Notes under the pieces: model-generated
The model's input: the letters and a program-made list of their open reading frames with translations, nothing else
What the model was told of the DNA's origin: nothing
The model's database searches: none
Assembly: GCF_015206885.1 (NCBI RefSeq)
Contig: NZ_JADEXY010000002.1
Span: forward strand, 1-64,000
Reading direction: 5' to 3'
Length of the DNA stretch: 64,000 bases
DNA from: Microcystis aeruginosa LEGE 91341
GTDB taxonomy: Bacteria; Cyanobacteriota; Cyanobacteriia; Cyanobacteriales; Microcystaceae
Program-made: the position numbers and the translations under genes
Shown here: piece after piece, positions 31,843 through 41,809 of the stretch
How the letters are laid out: the number at the start of each line of letters is the position of its first letter
Position numbering within the stretch: position 1 is the stretch's first letter

Positions 31843-34509
31843 ATGTCAGAAACTTGGTTAAGATCACTGAAACAAAAATTAACAGATATATATGTTCAAA
31901 AAGAAGCACAAGAATGGGTTGATCTCAATCTATCTACTGCTGGACTTTTGAATATAACTATCGTCAGTGATAAGTTTGAAAATTTATCAACAACTCAGCG
32001 AATAGAAGCAGTTAAAAATGACATAGGACAACAGCATAAATCTTTAGGTTTTATATCTTTATATACTATTCAGGAGGCAGCCTCTCTCGCTCTAAAAGCT
32101 CCACAACTTCTGGACGCAAAATCAATTCACACTTGGCAAGATTTAGCTTTGTGGTCAACTAATCCACAAAATCAATCACCGTCTTCTCCCGAACTTTGTC
32201 TTCCTAGAACCGTAACTTTTTATTCTTTTAAAGGGGGAGTAGGTAGGACAACTGCTTTAATTCATGTTGCTTGGATTTTAGCGATGCGAGGTCGTAAAGT
32301 AGTAGCTGTTGACTTGGATTTAGAAGCACCGGGGTTAAGCACAGCTTTTCCCTTAAATCCCTCACCGAAATACGGAATTGTGGACTATTTTTATGAAAAA
32401 TCCTATTTACCAGAAGGTGTAAAAGCAAAGATTAATATCACTGAAATATTTGGAGAAGTTAATATTCCCGATGCAACGGGAAGACTATTTATTGTTCCTG
32501 CGGGTGATTTGAGTCTTGATTACATTACTAAAGTTGATGATCTGCGAGCAACAACAATTCTCGATAATGGGGAAACACTCTGGTCAACTTTTAGTGGAGA
32601 GATTCAAAATCAGTTAAAACCTGATCTTATCTTAGTAGATTCGCGCACTGGAATCAATGAATGGGGAGCTTTATCTTTACTACAGGCAGCCAACGAAGCA
32701 ATTATTTTTTTATTTCCTAACGAACAAAATCAAAAAGGAATCGAGCTTCTTTTGCAATCTTTGACTTCTTTTGGCCGACTTTCGCTTAATTTTGTTTTTT
32801 CACCCGTTCCCGATTTAAGTGATACGGGAATAACTAAAGTTATTCATGCTTGGCAAATTTTACAAAAGGATATTGACAAAAATATAGATATAGATGAAAC
32901 TACCGATCATGATTTAGATATAGATTCAGAAGACTATCTAATCATACCCTATATTCCCTCGATCGCTCTAGCAGACCGCTATCCTGTCACTGGATTACTG
33001 GATTATTATACTCGCATTGCTAACTTAATCGATGAAGATACCAATGAAATTCGCTTGCAAAACATTCTGGCCAGTTCCAAACAACGTTGGCAAGTTATTG
33101 AAAGTCTTAATTTTATGCCATTAAATGCGGGAGATATCGGTTCAAATATTAGTCTTTTATTTCAGAAAACTGCTAACTTTGATAAATTTCTTGATCAAGC
33201 AACTTGTCTGATCAGAGGTCGTAAGGGAACAGGAAAGACAGCACTTTATTTGTTACTACTCCGGCAGGAGTCTGAGGCACGAAAATTGGCCTATAGTCGT
33301 CTAGATCATGTGACTTTATTATCTGGTCATGGGAGCTATAATAATAGTCGTCCATCCCGGGATGAATTCCAGTATATAAATCAAGAATTGCTAGAAAAAC
33401 AAGGTACCTGGGAAAAAGTTTGGCGAGCTTATTTGCTGATAAATGTGTTCAAAAACTTTAAAAATAGTATCTTTCCTAAAGGTAAAAATTGGGAAAAATT
33501 TCAGGCGATTAAACGAATTTTTCAAGAATTACCCCCAGAAAATTGGCAATCCGAACATACTCAAGCTTTAGTTAAATTAGCAACGGATGGAGATTTGACT
33601 CTCCTGATTAAAGATGCTTTAGATCTAGTTAATCAGAAACAATTAAAAGAGCAGCAGACTCTCTGGTTTCTTTATGATGATTTAGATGAAGATTTCCCAG
33701 AGAGAGAGGGTATTCGTCAACAAGCTCTCACCGGTTTATTTCAGTTTGTTCAAGCTTGTGATGCTCGGACACTAACAGCAATTCGTTTTAAAATATTTCT
33801 GAGAGAAGATATCTGGAAACGTCTTAACTTTGATAATAAAAGTCACTTCAATGGACGAGATTTACTTCTACAATGGACGAGAATAGATTTCTTGAGATTA
33901 GCTCTCCGTCAAGCTTTTCTATCGCCAGAATTTAAAGATTTAGTCGCTCGTTTTGCTCCCGTGGAAAGTATCGATCAAGCAACGGAAGAAGCTCTAAATC
34001 ATGCCTTAGAATTACTTTGGGGCAGTCGCCGACGAAGAGGGGATAGAGCTAAATACGTTTATCGATGGGTTTATGAACGTTTAACGGATTCTAGTGGTAC
34101 TACTTTTCCTCGCAGTTTAAGCGCTCTATTACAAGGAGCAAAAGCACAAGAATTAACCTACAAAGGACAGTCATCAATTCAGTCACCAACTGATCGCTTA
34201 TTGCGAGCAAAATCTCTAGAAATTGGTTTAGAAAAAGCTTCTGAAGAACGCTGTGACGCTATTAGACAAGAATATCCTGACCTAGAGAATTTTTTCCGAG
34301 CTTTAGAAGGGATTTCTGCTTTACCTTCTAGGGAAGAACTCAATCAAGTGTGGGAACGTACCGCACGGTCAATAATACCTGATTTCGATAGATTTGCCGA
34401 GCTTTTAAGCGAAATTGGTCTTGCTCAATGGCGCGAAAAAGAAAAAAGATATGGATTCGCAGATATTTATGTGTATGGATTTAAGATGATTCGTACAGGT
34501 ACAAAGTGA
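31843..34509 (+). CDS. ParA-like (KGGVGR) plus second P-loop NTPase protein, candidate defence ATPase
   Basis: The 888-residue protein has an N-terminal helical/beta domain (1-120). A MinD/ParA-like domain follows with the variant Walker A FKGGVGRTT (129-137), VVAVDLDLEAPGL and LILVDSRTGINEWG. A second NTPase region has RGRKGTGKTALYLLLL (about 458-473) and Walker B LWFLYDDLDEDF (about 605). The C-terminal half resembles the Sll1717-family P-loop ATPases. Two stacked NTPases behind a HEPN-like gene suggest an abortive-infection or sensing system; this is inference. The frame is intact and AT-rich, and there are no mobile genes within 3 kb. Confidence 0.7.
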   Translation: MSETWLRSLKQKLTDIYVQKEAQEWVDLNLSTAGLLNITIVSDKFENLSTTQRIEAVKNDIGQQHKSLGFISLYTIQEAASLALKAPQLLDAKSIHTWQDLALWSTNPQNQSPSSPELCLPRTVTFYSFKGGVGRTTALIHVAWILAMRGRKVVAVDLDLEAPGLSTAFPLNPSPKYGIVDYFYEKSYLPEGVKAKINITEIFGEVNIPDATGRLFIVPAGDLSLDYITKVDDLRATTILDNGETLWSTFSGEIQNQLKPDLILVDSRTGINEWGALSLLQAANEAIIFLFPNEQNQKGIELLLQSLTSFGRLSLNFVFSPVPDLSDTGITKVIHAWQILQKDIDKNIDIDETTDHDLDIDSEDYLIIPYIPSIALADRYPVTGLLDYYTRIANLIDEDTNEIRLQNILASSKQRWQVIESLNFMPLNAGDIGSNISLLFQKTANFDKFLDQATCLIRGRKGTGKTALYLLLLRQESEARKLAYSRLDHVTLLSGHGSYNNSRPSRDEFQYINQELLEKQGTWEKVWRAYLLINVFKNFKNSIFPKGKNWEKFQAIKRIFQELPPENWQSEHTQALVKLATDGDLTLLIKDALDLVNQKQLKEQQTLWFLYDDLDEDFPEREGIRQQALTGLFQFVQACDARTLTAIRFKIFLREDIWKRLNFDNKSHFNGRDLLLQWTRIDFLRLALRQAFLSPEFKDLVARFAPVESIDQATEEALNHALELLWGSRRRRGDRAKYVYRWVYERLTDSSGTTFPRSLSALLQGAKAQELTYKGQSSIQSPTDRLLRAKSLEIGLEKASEERCDAIRQEYPDLENFFRALEGISALPSREELNQVWERTARSIIPDFDRFAELLSEIGLAQWREKEKRYGFADIYVYGFKMIRTGTK

Positions 34510-34645
34510 GTCATCGATCGACTTTTCTCAAACGATCGCTTAGTCAAAATTAAACCCCCTAACCGGCGAAAATTAACTACAAGCGATCGAAAAACTGGGA
34601 AAATATTCAATTGATTCAATGTCATCTTTTTTAACTATCCTGCCC

Positions 34646-35035
34646 ATGAATAATCAGGTCATTCGTACTGATAAAGCTCCGGCCCCTGTGGGTCCCTATA
34701 ATCAAGCGATCGCCGCTACTGGTCCTTTTCTCTTTGTTGCGGGACAAATTCCCCTAGATCCCGTCACGGGTGAAATCGTCTCCGGGGAAATTAGCGCCCA
34801 AACCGAACAAGTTATGGCCAATCTAGAGGGCATTTTAACCGCTGCTGGGGCTAATTGGTCAAATGTGGTGAAAACTACCGTTTTTCTCTCGGATTTAGCC
34901 AATTTCGGGGCGATGAATCAAGTTTATGCCCGTTATTTCCCCCCGGAAACCGCCCCGGCCCGGGCCTGTGTGGAAGTGGCCCGTCTTCCCAAAGATGTCC
35001 TAGTGGAAATAGAATGTATTGCCGCTTTAGCCTAA
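34646..35035 (+). CDS. ridA: RidA-family enamine/imine deaminase
   Basis: The 129-residue protein matches RidA throughout: [46 protein letters not shown] and [20 protein letters not shown] with the substrate-binding Arg. RidA hydrolyses reactive 2-aminoacrylate-type enamines released by PLP enzymes. I favour the ATG at 34646 because the usual length is about 128; an upstream in-frame ATG at 34619 would add nine residues. It converges on rpoC1 with a shared hairpin between. Confidence 0.9.
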   Translation: MNNQVIRTDKAPAPVGPYNQAIAATGPFLFVAGQIPLDPVTGEIVSGEISAQTEQVMANLEGILTAAGANWSNVVKTTVFLSDLANFGAMNQVYARYFPPETAPARACVEVARLPKDVLVEIECIAALA

Positions 35036-35042
35036 AAATTAA

Positions 35043-35059
35043 GGTGGGCATTGCCCACC
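35043..35059. terminator. Hairpin between ridA and rpoC1
   Basis: GGTGGGC (35043-35049) pairs with GCCCACC (35053-35059). On the minus strand it is followed by TTAATTTTTA, so it fits best as the rpoC1 terminator, with possible action on ridA too. Confidence 0.6.
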
Positions 35060-35075
35060 CTAACCTAATCTCTCT

Positions 35076-36956
35076 CTAGACCACCAAAGCCTCTAGAATC
35101 GTCTTATTGTAGATAATTCGCCCCACTGTAGTACGCACATACTGGGAAATTATCTGACCATCCTTCTCGCGGGTTTTGCGTTCCCGATAATATTTCCAGA
35201 TGCTGCCATCGGGGAGAGTTTCCGTTTCCAGGACTTCCTCATCCGGTTTATTGGTTTTCACCTTTTCTCCCACCGGCAAACGCAACCAGACAGAAGCGTG
35301 CAGGTCCACCAATCCCTGATCAAAAGCGCGAATAGCGTCATCCATGCTGGCGAAATAACGACCTCCACCCTTTTGGGCCTTGGGATTTTCGGCCGTGAGA
35401 TAATAACAACCCAAAACCATATCCTGAGAAGGGGCAACAATCGGGCGACCGGTCGCCGGTGAGAGAATATTATGACAAGCTAACATCAACAATCGCGCTT
35501 CCGATTGTGCTTCCAGGGAGAGGGGAATATGTACGGCCATTTGGTCCCCGTCAAAGTCGGCGTTAAAAGCGGGACAGACGAGGGGATGTAACTGAATCGC
35601 CCGGCCCTCCACCAAGATCGGTTCAAACGCTTGAATGCCCAAACGGTGCAGGGTAGGGGCGCGGTTTAACATCACCGGGTGTCCCGTGATTACTTCATCC
35701 AAGACGTGCCAAACATTAGCATCCCCCCGTTGGATCATTTTCTTGGCTGCCTTGATATTATTGACGATGCCTAATTTAATTAAACGATGGATAACGAAGG
35801 GTTGGAACAATTCGATCGCCATTTCCCGGGGTAAACCGCATTGATAGATCTTCAATTTCGGACCGACAACGATAACCGAACGTCCCGAATAGTCCACCCG
35901 TTTACCGAGGAGATTTTGACGGAAACGCCCCTGTTTACCCTCAATAATATCCGATAAAGACTTCAGGGCGCGATTATTGGCCCCCACCACCGTGCGACCG
36001 CGACGACCGTTATCAATTAAAGCATCGACGGCCTCCTGTAACATCCGTTTTTCGTTACGGACGATAATTTCGGGGGCGAGAATTTCTTGCAGACGGGATA
36101 AACGGTTATTGCGGTTAATCACCCGACGGTAGAGATCGTTCAGGTCAGAGGTGGCAAAACGGCCGCCGTCCAACTGCACCATCGGGCGTAAATCGGGGGG
36201 AATCACGGGAATTACGCTTAAAACCATCCATTCTGCCTGAGAACCCGTGGCGACAAAGTTATCGATTACCCGGAGACGTTTAATTAATTTTGCCCGTTTT
36301 TGCCCCTTACTTTCGACAATTTCCGTCCGCAGTCTTTCCGCTTCTTCTTCCAGGTTAATTTCCTGTAAGAGTCTTTGGATAGCCTCGGCCCCGATACCCA
36401 CTTCAATACCGACTAATTCCGAATCCTCTGCGTAGATTTCCTCTTCGATCTCTAACCATTGATCTTCGCTGAGGAGTTGTTTATAACTAAGATTGCCAGC
36501 ATTACCCGGATCGAGAACCACATAGGCATTAAAATAGACGATTTGCTCCACGTCCCGCAGGGGCATATCGAGCAGGATACTGAGATAACTGGGAATACCT
36601 TTGAGATACCAAACGTGGGTGACGGGGGCAGCTAATTTGATAAAACCCATGCGATGACGACGTACCCGGGACTCGGTGACTTCCACCCCGCAACGTTCAC
36701 AGACAATTCCCCGGTGACGGACGCGTTTGTATTTACCGCACCAACATTCCCAGTCCTTCGAGGGTCCAAAAATTTTCTCGCAGAATAACCCATCCATTTC
36801 CGGTTTGAGAGTCCGATAGTTGATCGTTTCTGGTTTGGTTACTTCTCCGACGACTTGACCGTTAGGCAGGTTTCTTTCTCCCCATTGCCGAATTCTCTCG
36901 GGGGACGCTAAACCGATTTTGACGTAATCAAATCTTTGATCTGTTGGAGTCTTCAT
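35076..36956 (-). CDS. rpoC1: RNA polymerase gamma subunit (beta' N-terminal part)
   Basis: The 626-residue protein is the cyanobacterial gamma subunit, the N-terminal portion of beta'. It has the zinc-binding cysteines [20 protein letters not shown], the clamp region, [20 protein letters not shown] and the catalytic [12 protein letters not shown] (about 465-476), whose three Asp hold the active-site magnesium. The split of rpoC into rpoC1 and rpoC2 is a cyanobacterial and chloroplast trait. Here rpoC1 stands apart from rpoB and rpoC2, as in Synechocystis. ATG start at 36954-36956. Confidence 0.97.
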   Translation of the reverse strand: MKTPTDQRFDYVKIGLASPERIRQWGERNLPNGQVVGEVTKPETINYRTLKPEMDGLFCEKIFGPSKDWECWCGKYKRVRHRGIVCERCGVEVTESRVRRHRMGFIKLAAPVTHVWYLKGIPSYLSILLDMPLRDVEQIVYFNAYVVLDPGNAGNLSYKQLLSEDQWLEIEEEIYAEDSELVGIEVGIGAEAIQRLLQEINLEEEAERLRTEIVESKGQKRAKLIKRLRVIDNFVATGSQAEWMVLSVIPVIPPDLRPMVQLDGGRFATSDLNDLYRRVINRNNRLSRLQEILAPEIIVRNEKRMLQEAVDALIDNGRRGRTVVGANNRALKSLSDIIEGKQGRFRQNLLGKRVDYSGRSVIVVGPKLKIYQCGLPREMAIELFQPFVIHRLIKLGIVNNIKAAKKMIQRGDANVWHVLDEVITGHPVMLNRAPTLHRLGIQAFEPILVEGRAIQLHPLVCPAFNADFDGDQMAVHIPLSLEAQSEARLLMLACHNILSPATGRPIVAPSQDMVLGCYYLTAENPKAQKGGGRYFASMDDAIRAFDQGLVDLHASVWLRLPVGEKVKTNKPDEEVLETETLPDGSIWKYYRERKTREKDGQIISQYVRTTVGRIIYNKTILEALVV

Positions 36957-37128
36957 TCTGAATTTTTTACTATGGGTAATGATTCCGGGATAAGCGATCG
37001 CTCTCGCTTTCTCGATGACAACTATTAGGCAGAAACGACGGTTAACTCAGTCACTTTTTCTTGGGGTCAAACTAGCCCGATCGAGTCCGGGACATTACAT
37101 TATACAATTTTTCCAGTTCGATCGACCA

Positions 37129-38664
37129 TTAAGTGATATTTTCCCAGATGGTGATGCTGCCGTCGGCCGCGGCCGCTGCTAGGTGGCAATAATCGGGGCT
37201 GAGAACTAAACTGGAGATCGGCGACGATCGCCCATTGTCGGTGCTGAGAATTGCGATCGCCTGTTGAGAATTGGCTAACCAGATTTTAATCTCTCCGTCG
37301 GTCCCCCCGGTAAATAACCATTGACCCTCCTCTGCAAATACCAAGCTTGTCACCTGACCATTATGGGCATTAATCACCCGAATTGGCGCAAAATGACCGC
37401 TTTTCTCCGGGTCGTATTGCCAGATTTTCACCGTCCCATCCACACAACCGGCGGCAATAATCTGACTATCGGCAGCGATCGCCAGACTTTGCACCGAAGA
37501 AACGTTACCGGATAGGACGGCGATTTTTTCTCCCGATCCCAATTGCCAGAGGGTGACAGTGCCATCACCTCCGGCTGCGGCGATAAAATCTTGATTAGGA
37601 GCCACTGCTAGGGCATAAATTGCCCCTATACTGTCATAGGAGCTAAATTCTTCGGTTTCCTGCTCTAAATTCCACTGTTTTAGGGTTTGATCGTAACTAC
37701 CGCTAACCAAAAAATGCCAACGGGGGGCAAAATCCAGGCCGTGAATCGAACCGAGATGACCGAGGAAAATTTGATTTAATTCCAGACTACTGCCATCGCC
37801 GGCTAAAGTCCATAATTTAACGGTTTGATCGAATCCTCCCGTCGCTAGCTGATAATCGCCGTTTCCGGTCACTGCTAGGGCTAAAATGCCCTGATCATGA
37901 GCTTCCACGGTATTAATCAGGGTTCCTGTGGCAAAATCCCAGATTTTTAGGGTACGATCCCAACTAACGCTAATTAAAAACCTTTGATCCTCGGTAATTG
38001 CGATCGCTGTAATCATTTCCCGATGGGCGCTCAGACGACGATAATAGTGCCAATGGGGGATAGGGACGGGGGGAGAAGTGGGAGTTAAATTAAGGGCAGG
38101 TAGGGTGATTTGTGGCTCATTTTCCGCTTTTATGGCGTTAATATCTGCTGATTCTTCCTTAAGCGGCAAAATCTCTCTTTGTAAGCGACTGTAGGATTTT
38201 TCCAGATGTTCGATGCGTTCCAGCAGCCCGTTACGGTTGATATATTGAATAATTTGATTGTAGGACTGTTCGAGGACGAGAATATTCTCCTCTAATTCTG
38301 CGATCTCGCGTAGCGAGCGCGTTGCGACCGCACGGTCGTTATCCCTGGCTGCTGCAGGACTCAGGGACTGTATTTGTGCCGATAAAGCTTCTTTGTCTTC
38401 TTCCCACTGACTCTGTAAATGACCGGTTATCTCGGTTAAACGTTGAAGTTGCCTGGTTCTTTCTCGGAGACGATTGAGAATATTCAACCCGAAAGTCACG
38501 ACTAGGAGGAACAAAGGCAAAAACCCCGCACCCATGGCGATAAGGGTAAGCAGGGTTAATCCTAGGGCGATATATTCCGCTAATTCTAGCCCATGGAGGC
38601 GATGGTCGGTCATTTTGCAGTTACCGGTAAAGGGATTTTGATCATCTCCTGATTTCAGACTCAT
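37129..38664 (-). CDS. Membrane-anchored coiled-coil WD40-repeat protein
   Basis: The 511-residue protein has a hydrophobic hairpin near the N-terminus (YIALGLTLLTLIAMGAGFLP), a coiled coil (about 65-180) and seven WD40 repeats (from about 215; e.g. SVSWDRTLKIWD, ATGGFDQTVKLW, AAADGSITIWE) that should close one beta-propeller. It is probably a scaffold on the cytosolic face of a membrane; no enzyme domain is visible. A palindrome-rich 40-base stretch (38300-38345) is embedded in frame in the coiled-coil part and encodes ARDNDRAVATRSLRE. A second ATG at 38613 is possible. Confidence 0.8.
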   Translation of the reverse strand: MSLKSGDDQNPFTGNCKMTDHRLHGLELAEYIALGLTLLTLIAMGAGFLPLFLLVVTFGLNILNRLRERTRQLQRLTEITGHLQSQWEEDKEALSAQIQSLSPAAARDNDRAVATRSLREIAELEENILVLEQSYNQIIQYINRNGLLERIEHLEKSYSRLQREILPLKEESADINAIKAENEPQITLPALNLTPTSPPVPIPHWHYYRRLSAHREMITAIAITEDQRFLISVSWDRTLKIWDFATGTLINTVEAHDQGILALAVTGNGDYQLATGGFDQTVKLWTLAGDGSSLELNQIFLGHLGSIHGLDFAPRWHFLVSGSYDQTLKQWNLEQETEEFSSYDSIGAIYALAVAPNQDFIAAAGGDGTVTLWQLGSGEKIAVLSGNVSSVQSLAIAADSQIIAAGCVDGTVKIWQYDPEKSGHFAPIRVINAHNGQVTSLVFAEEGQWLFTGGTDGEIKIWLANSQQAIAILSTDNGRSSPISSLVLSPDYCHLAAAAADGSITIWENIT

Positions 38665-38706
38665 GGTAACGCTAATTGCCGCCTTGGGATTGACTAAAAT
38701 TAATTT

Positions 38707-40287
38707 TTAAGCAGGAATTAAGACTTTTTCCTTAGTTTCTATCGGTGCGGTCAAAGCGGATTCTAAATCGGCCTTCCCTAGTCTTGCTTCCAAAATTTTC
38801 AGCACTTCCCGTCCAAAATCATCGGGATTTTGTCGCCATGCTTGCAGACAAACTTCGCCAAAGAATGACCCCAAAGGTTCGGGATTCCAGAGCAGTTTTT
38901 TGGCTGTCCAGGGCATTAAACTCATGGGATCGTAGTCGGGTTTAATAATCTCTTTTTTGAAGGCGTATTCTTCTAGATGGGTGTGGGGTTGTAGTCCGAT
39001 AAAAAAGATGGCTGGTTCCACTTTATCGACTCCAAAAATATTTTCTAATTCCCGATGATAGGCGATAGTTTGACGAATAGTTTCTAGAGTTTCATCAATA
39101 ACATTAAAAGAATAATTGACCGAAACCAGATCATTAAAACCCGCCGCTTTTAAGTCTCGACAATTTTGCAGAACTGTCCGCAAATTATAGCCCATCCGCA
39201 TTTTACGGACTAATTCCTGAGAACCACTGGTGATGCCAATTTCAAAGTAGTTCATGCCTGTTTTTACCATTAAATCGCACAGTTTTGGGGTGAGATTATC
39301 GGCGCGAATATAGGCAGCCCAATGGATATCTTTCATCCCAGCATCGAGGATTTTTTCTAATAGTTCTTCTACATCGTCGATAAATTTTCTGGCGGGGATA
39401 AATTGGGCATCGGTAAACCAGAAATTGCGAATGCCACGGTCGTATAATTGGCGTATTTCCTTAACTACTTCATCGGCGGGATTAATGCGTACTTGTTTGC
39501 CTTCAACGACGGTATAGATGCAGTAGCAGCAGTTATGGGGACAGCCGCGCTTGGTTTGCACCCCGATATAAAAGTCGTTTTCTTGGAAATAGTAGGAAAA
39601 TTCTGGCCAAATACTGGCGATGTAGTCGTAGTTACAAGCGGATTTTTCTAAGGGGGTGGGGGATTCGTGGATTAAACGCGGCCGGGGTGTGGTTTCTCCG
39701 ACGACATAACAACGTTCATCGCTAAAGTCCCGGCCGGAGAGGAATTTTTCTAGCAGGGTTTCCCCTTCTCCGACTGATACAATTGTTCCTGTGGGCAGTT
39801 TAGTTTTTAGTTGTTCGTAGAAAACACTGACGGCACCACCCCCGACGATAACTCGCGCTTCGGGATGGTATTTTCTGGCCCGCTGCAACCCTCGGCGAAT
39901 TAGTCCCTGATTGCGCCATAATTCGCCGTAGTAGGCGGTTGTCACCTTTAAACCTCCCAAAGCACCGCGCAGCTTGATTAGGGGGTTTTTAGCGTAGTAA
40001 AATTCAAAGGCGTTTTGCAGGGGATTGCCACCGCGACCACCGACGGGGGCATATATCTGAATATCCCGCCAGGAGAATACTAGCAGGGTGGGCCGAAATT
40101 CGTCAACACAGCGATCGAGTGCCTGGTTAAAGTCTAAGGGGGGGACGGTGCCAAGGTCAAAGATTCTTTGTTCGATGTCGGGGAAGAGTTTATGAACGTG
40201 GTCGGAAAGGTAAACCACACCGATGGGGAAAATAGGGTTACAGGGGAGTCTAACGTAGAGGATGCGTTGTGCTTGTGGTTGAGTCAT
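38707..40287 (-). CDS. B12-binding-domain radical SAM protein
   Basis: The 526-residue protein has an N-terminal cobalamin-binding-like domain (about 1-190, VIVGGGAVSVFYEQL, VSVGEGE) and a radical SAM core. The CxxxCxxC cluster motif reads TKRGCPHNCCYC (about 250). FWFTDAQF and GITSGSQELVRKMRMGY are further core motifs. Such enzymes do B12-dependent methylations or ring contractions, or use the domain without B12. Substrate is unknown. Gene length is typical. It is followed 42 bases later by the WD40 gene on the same strand, so the two may be co-transcribed. Confidence 0.8.
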   Translation of the reverse strand: MTQPQAQRILYVRLPCNPIFPIGVVYLSDHVHKLFPDIEQRIFDLGTVPPLDFNQALDRCVDEFRPTLLVFSWRDIQIYAPVGGRGGNPLQNAFEFYYAKNPLIKLRGALGGLKVTTAYYGELWRNQGLIRRGLQRARKYHPEARVIVGGGAVSVFYEQLKTKLPTGTIVSVGEGETLLEKFLSGRDFSDERCYVVGETTPRPRLIHESPTPLEKSACNYDYIASIWPEFSYYFQENDFYIGVQTKRGCPHNCCYCIYTVVEGKQVRINPADEVVKEIRQLYDRGIRNFWFTDAQFIPARKFIDDVEELLEKILDAGMKDIHWAAYIRADNLTPKLCDLMVKTGMNYFEIGITSGSQELVRKMRMGYNLRTVLQNCRDLKAAGFNDLVSVNYSFNVIDETLETIRQTIAYHRELENIFGVDKVEPAIFFIGLQPHTHLEEYAFKKEIIKPDYDPMSLMPWTAKKLLWNPEPLGSFFGEVCLQAWRQNPDDFGREVLKILEARLGKADLESALTAPIETKEKVLIPA

Positions 40288-40551
40288 GAGATTTCTGAAG
40301 GGGATGGAGACGCATTCTGAGTAATCTTAATATAACTTAACTTTGTCTGGCTTGTCTGGGAGAGGTTAAACTTTATAAAACCCCAAGCACCTAAACCCAG
40401 ATAGACGAACTGTCGCAGTCCTATGTAAAGGTTTTGTGCCTCCGTTTTCAAGCGTGCGTATTTTCGGGGTCGAGTCGAGAGGATTTGGTTATAAAAAAAT
40501 TTTCTAGCTCTACATCTATTTTCCTTGACATAACCGAGAATTCCCAATAGT

Positions 40552-40623
40552 GCCGATGTAGCTCAGTGGTAGAGTAGTTGATTCGTAATCAATTGGTCGT
40601 GGGTTCAAATCCCATCATCGGCT
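40552..40623 (+). tRNA. tRNA-Thr (anticodon CGT)
   Basis: The 72-base cloverleaf is complete. The acceptor stem GCCGATG pairs with CATCGGC perfectly, the D arm is GCTC-AGTGGTA-GAGT, the anticodon stem-loop has TTCGTAA (CGT), and the T arm is GTGGG-TTCAAAT-CCCAT with a U discriminator base. No CCA is encoded. It reads ACG codons. Confidence 0.97.
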
Positions 40624-41014
40624 TGTTTAGTTAAAATAGTACACATATCCTAGTGGTCGGGTTCCTGTGGATACTCGCTCAAGCATTTTTTTCAATTATT
40701 AAGTAGACTCTAGATGTTAAAAGGTTAAAATGGGTAATAGGAAAAATCCATTCTTGAAACGGTTAGTTTTTAGGAAGATATGGTAATTCTGAAAATAAAT
40801 GGTTCTTCCGAACTTACACTGTAGAAAATTACTCAAGCTCCCTCTCTGCCCAGCAATACTCTAAAGTTGATAAATATCAATCTAAAAAAAACTCAAAGCT
40901 TTAGCATACACGCTTTACAAGCATGAGTTATTGATAGTTGTATCCGCTCAATAAGTAGGGGTAGTAGAGAAAAAAAGGTAAGCAAGGGACACGCAATATA
41001 ATAGAATATGACAG
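40624..41014. other. Intergenic region without recognisable features
   Basis: AT-rich sequence between the tRNA and the IS66 relic. I see no gene, repeat or clear terminator. The right boundary is near the promoter-like TATAATAG before the IS66 start. Confidence 0.4.
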
Positions 41015-41502
41015 ATGACGCAAAAACTAGATTCGAGCAAGAAATCAGGAGAAGAGATACTGCAAACCATCGAGCCAAAAGGGATTGCAGACTAATCAAT
41101 GCGTCGGACAGTAGAAATATTACTGAACTTAATAGAGTAACTACAAGCAGAAGTCAAAGAATTACGAGCAGAAAATCAACAGTTAAAAGACAAAAACAAC
41201 CGTCTCAAAGGAGAACAAGGTAAGCCAGACATCAAAGCCAACAAGAAAGGGTTTACCAACAATCAGTCATCAGAGAAAGAGAGAAAAACTCCAAAAAAGC
41301 AAAATAAAGGCACTAAGAACGGGACTATAAAAATAGATAGAGAAGAAATAGTAAAATACCCCCAAGATAAACTGTCAGCAGACGCAGAGTTTAAAGGCTA
41401 TCAAGAAGTAATCATCCAAGACATCACCCTGGCAACCGACAACATACTATTCCGGAAAGAAAAATACTACTCACCCTCAGCAGTAAAAACCTATTTATAG
41501 CG
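41015..41502 (+). pseudogene. IS66-type transposase, N-terminal relic with stops
   Basis: In one frame the sequence reads MTQKLDSSKKSGEEILQTI, EPKGIAD, stop, RRTVEILLNLIE, stop, LQAEVKELRAENQQLKDKNN, then KGEQGKPDIKANKKGF and ends at KYYSPSAVKTY. This is the helical N-terminus and start of the zinc-finger region of IS66 TnpC. Two in-frame stops and the loss of the DDE domain make it dead. The 3' break is a TATAGCG-type MITE. Confidence 0.8.
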
Positions 41503-41596
41503 TTTTTCAGTCTGCTGATGTACAAAAGTTATGGGTTTTAGGCAAGAGGCAAAAGGGAAGAAAAATAGGTGTACCTCACTAGCTTAGGAAACGCTA
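41498..41596. mobile_element. TATAGCG-type MITE, copy 2 (99 bp)
   Basis: TAGCGTTTTTCAGTCTGCTGA at the left and GGAAACGCTA at the right, with TA duplications (41496-41497, 41597-41598). It marks the 3' break of the IS66 relic. Confidence 0.85.
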
Positions 41597-41809
41597 TATT
41601 TATTTTCCGTTTTGCATGAGTGTCTTTCCTGATATGTAGTCCATACTCAACGGATGGCTCTTCTAGGTTCTGTGTGATAAGTTTAACTTACATAGGATCG
41701 ATCAATCTTTGTGTCCTTTGTGGTTCCTTCCACTCCCTCGCCAGCAGGACTGTATCTTGTGAATACATTTTACCCACCAAACCTAAGAGAGCCAACGGAT
41801 TTAGTATTA

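Noticed and set aside
35076-36956. rpoC1 standing apart from rpoB and rpoC2 as an unusual arrangement
   Set aside because: The same separation is known in Synechocystis, so it is not remarkable.
37255-37262. GCGATCGC octamers here and at many other places
   Set aside because: These are HIP1 sites, a general feature of cyanobacterial genomes, useful for identifying the host but not a finding.
40284-40547. 87-codon frame upstream of the radical SAM gene, with ATGA overlap
   Set aside because: The product has no recognisable pattern, there is no ribosome site, and it spans the region next to a tRNA; the overlap is probably chance.
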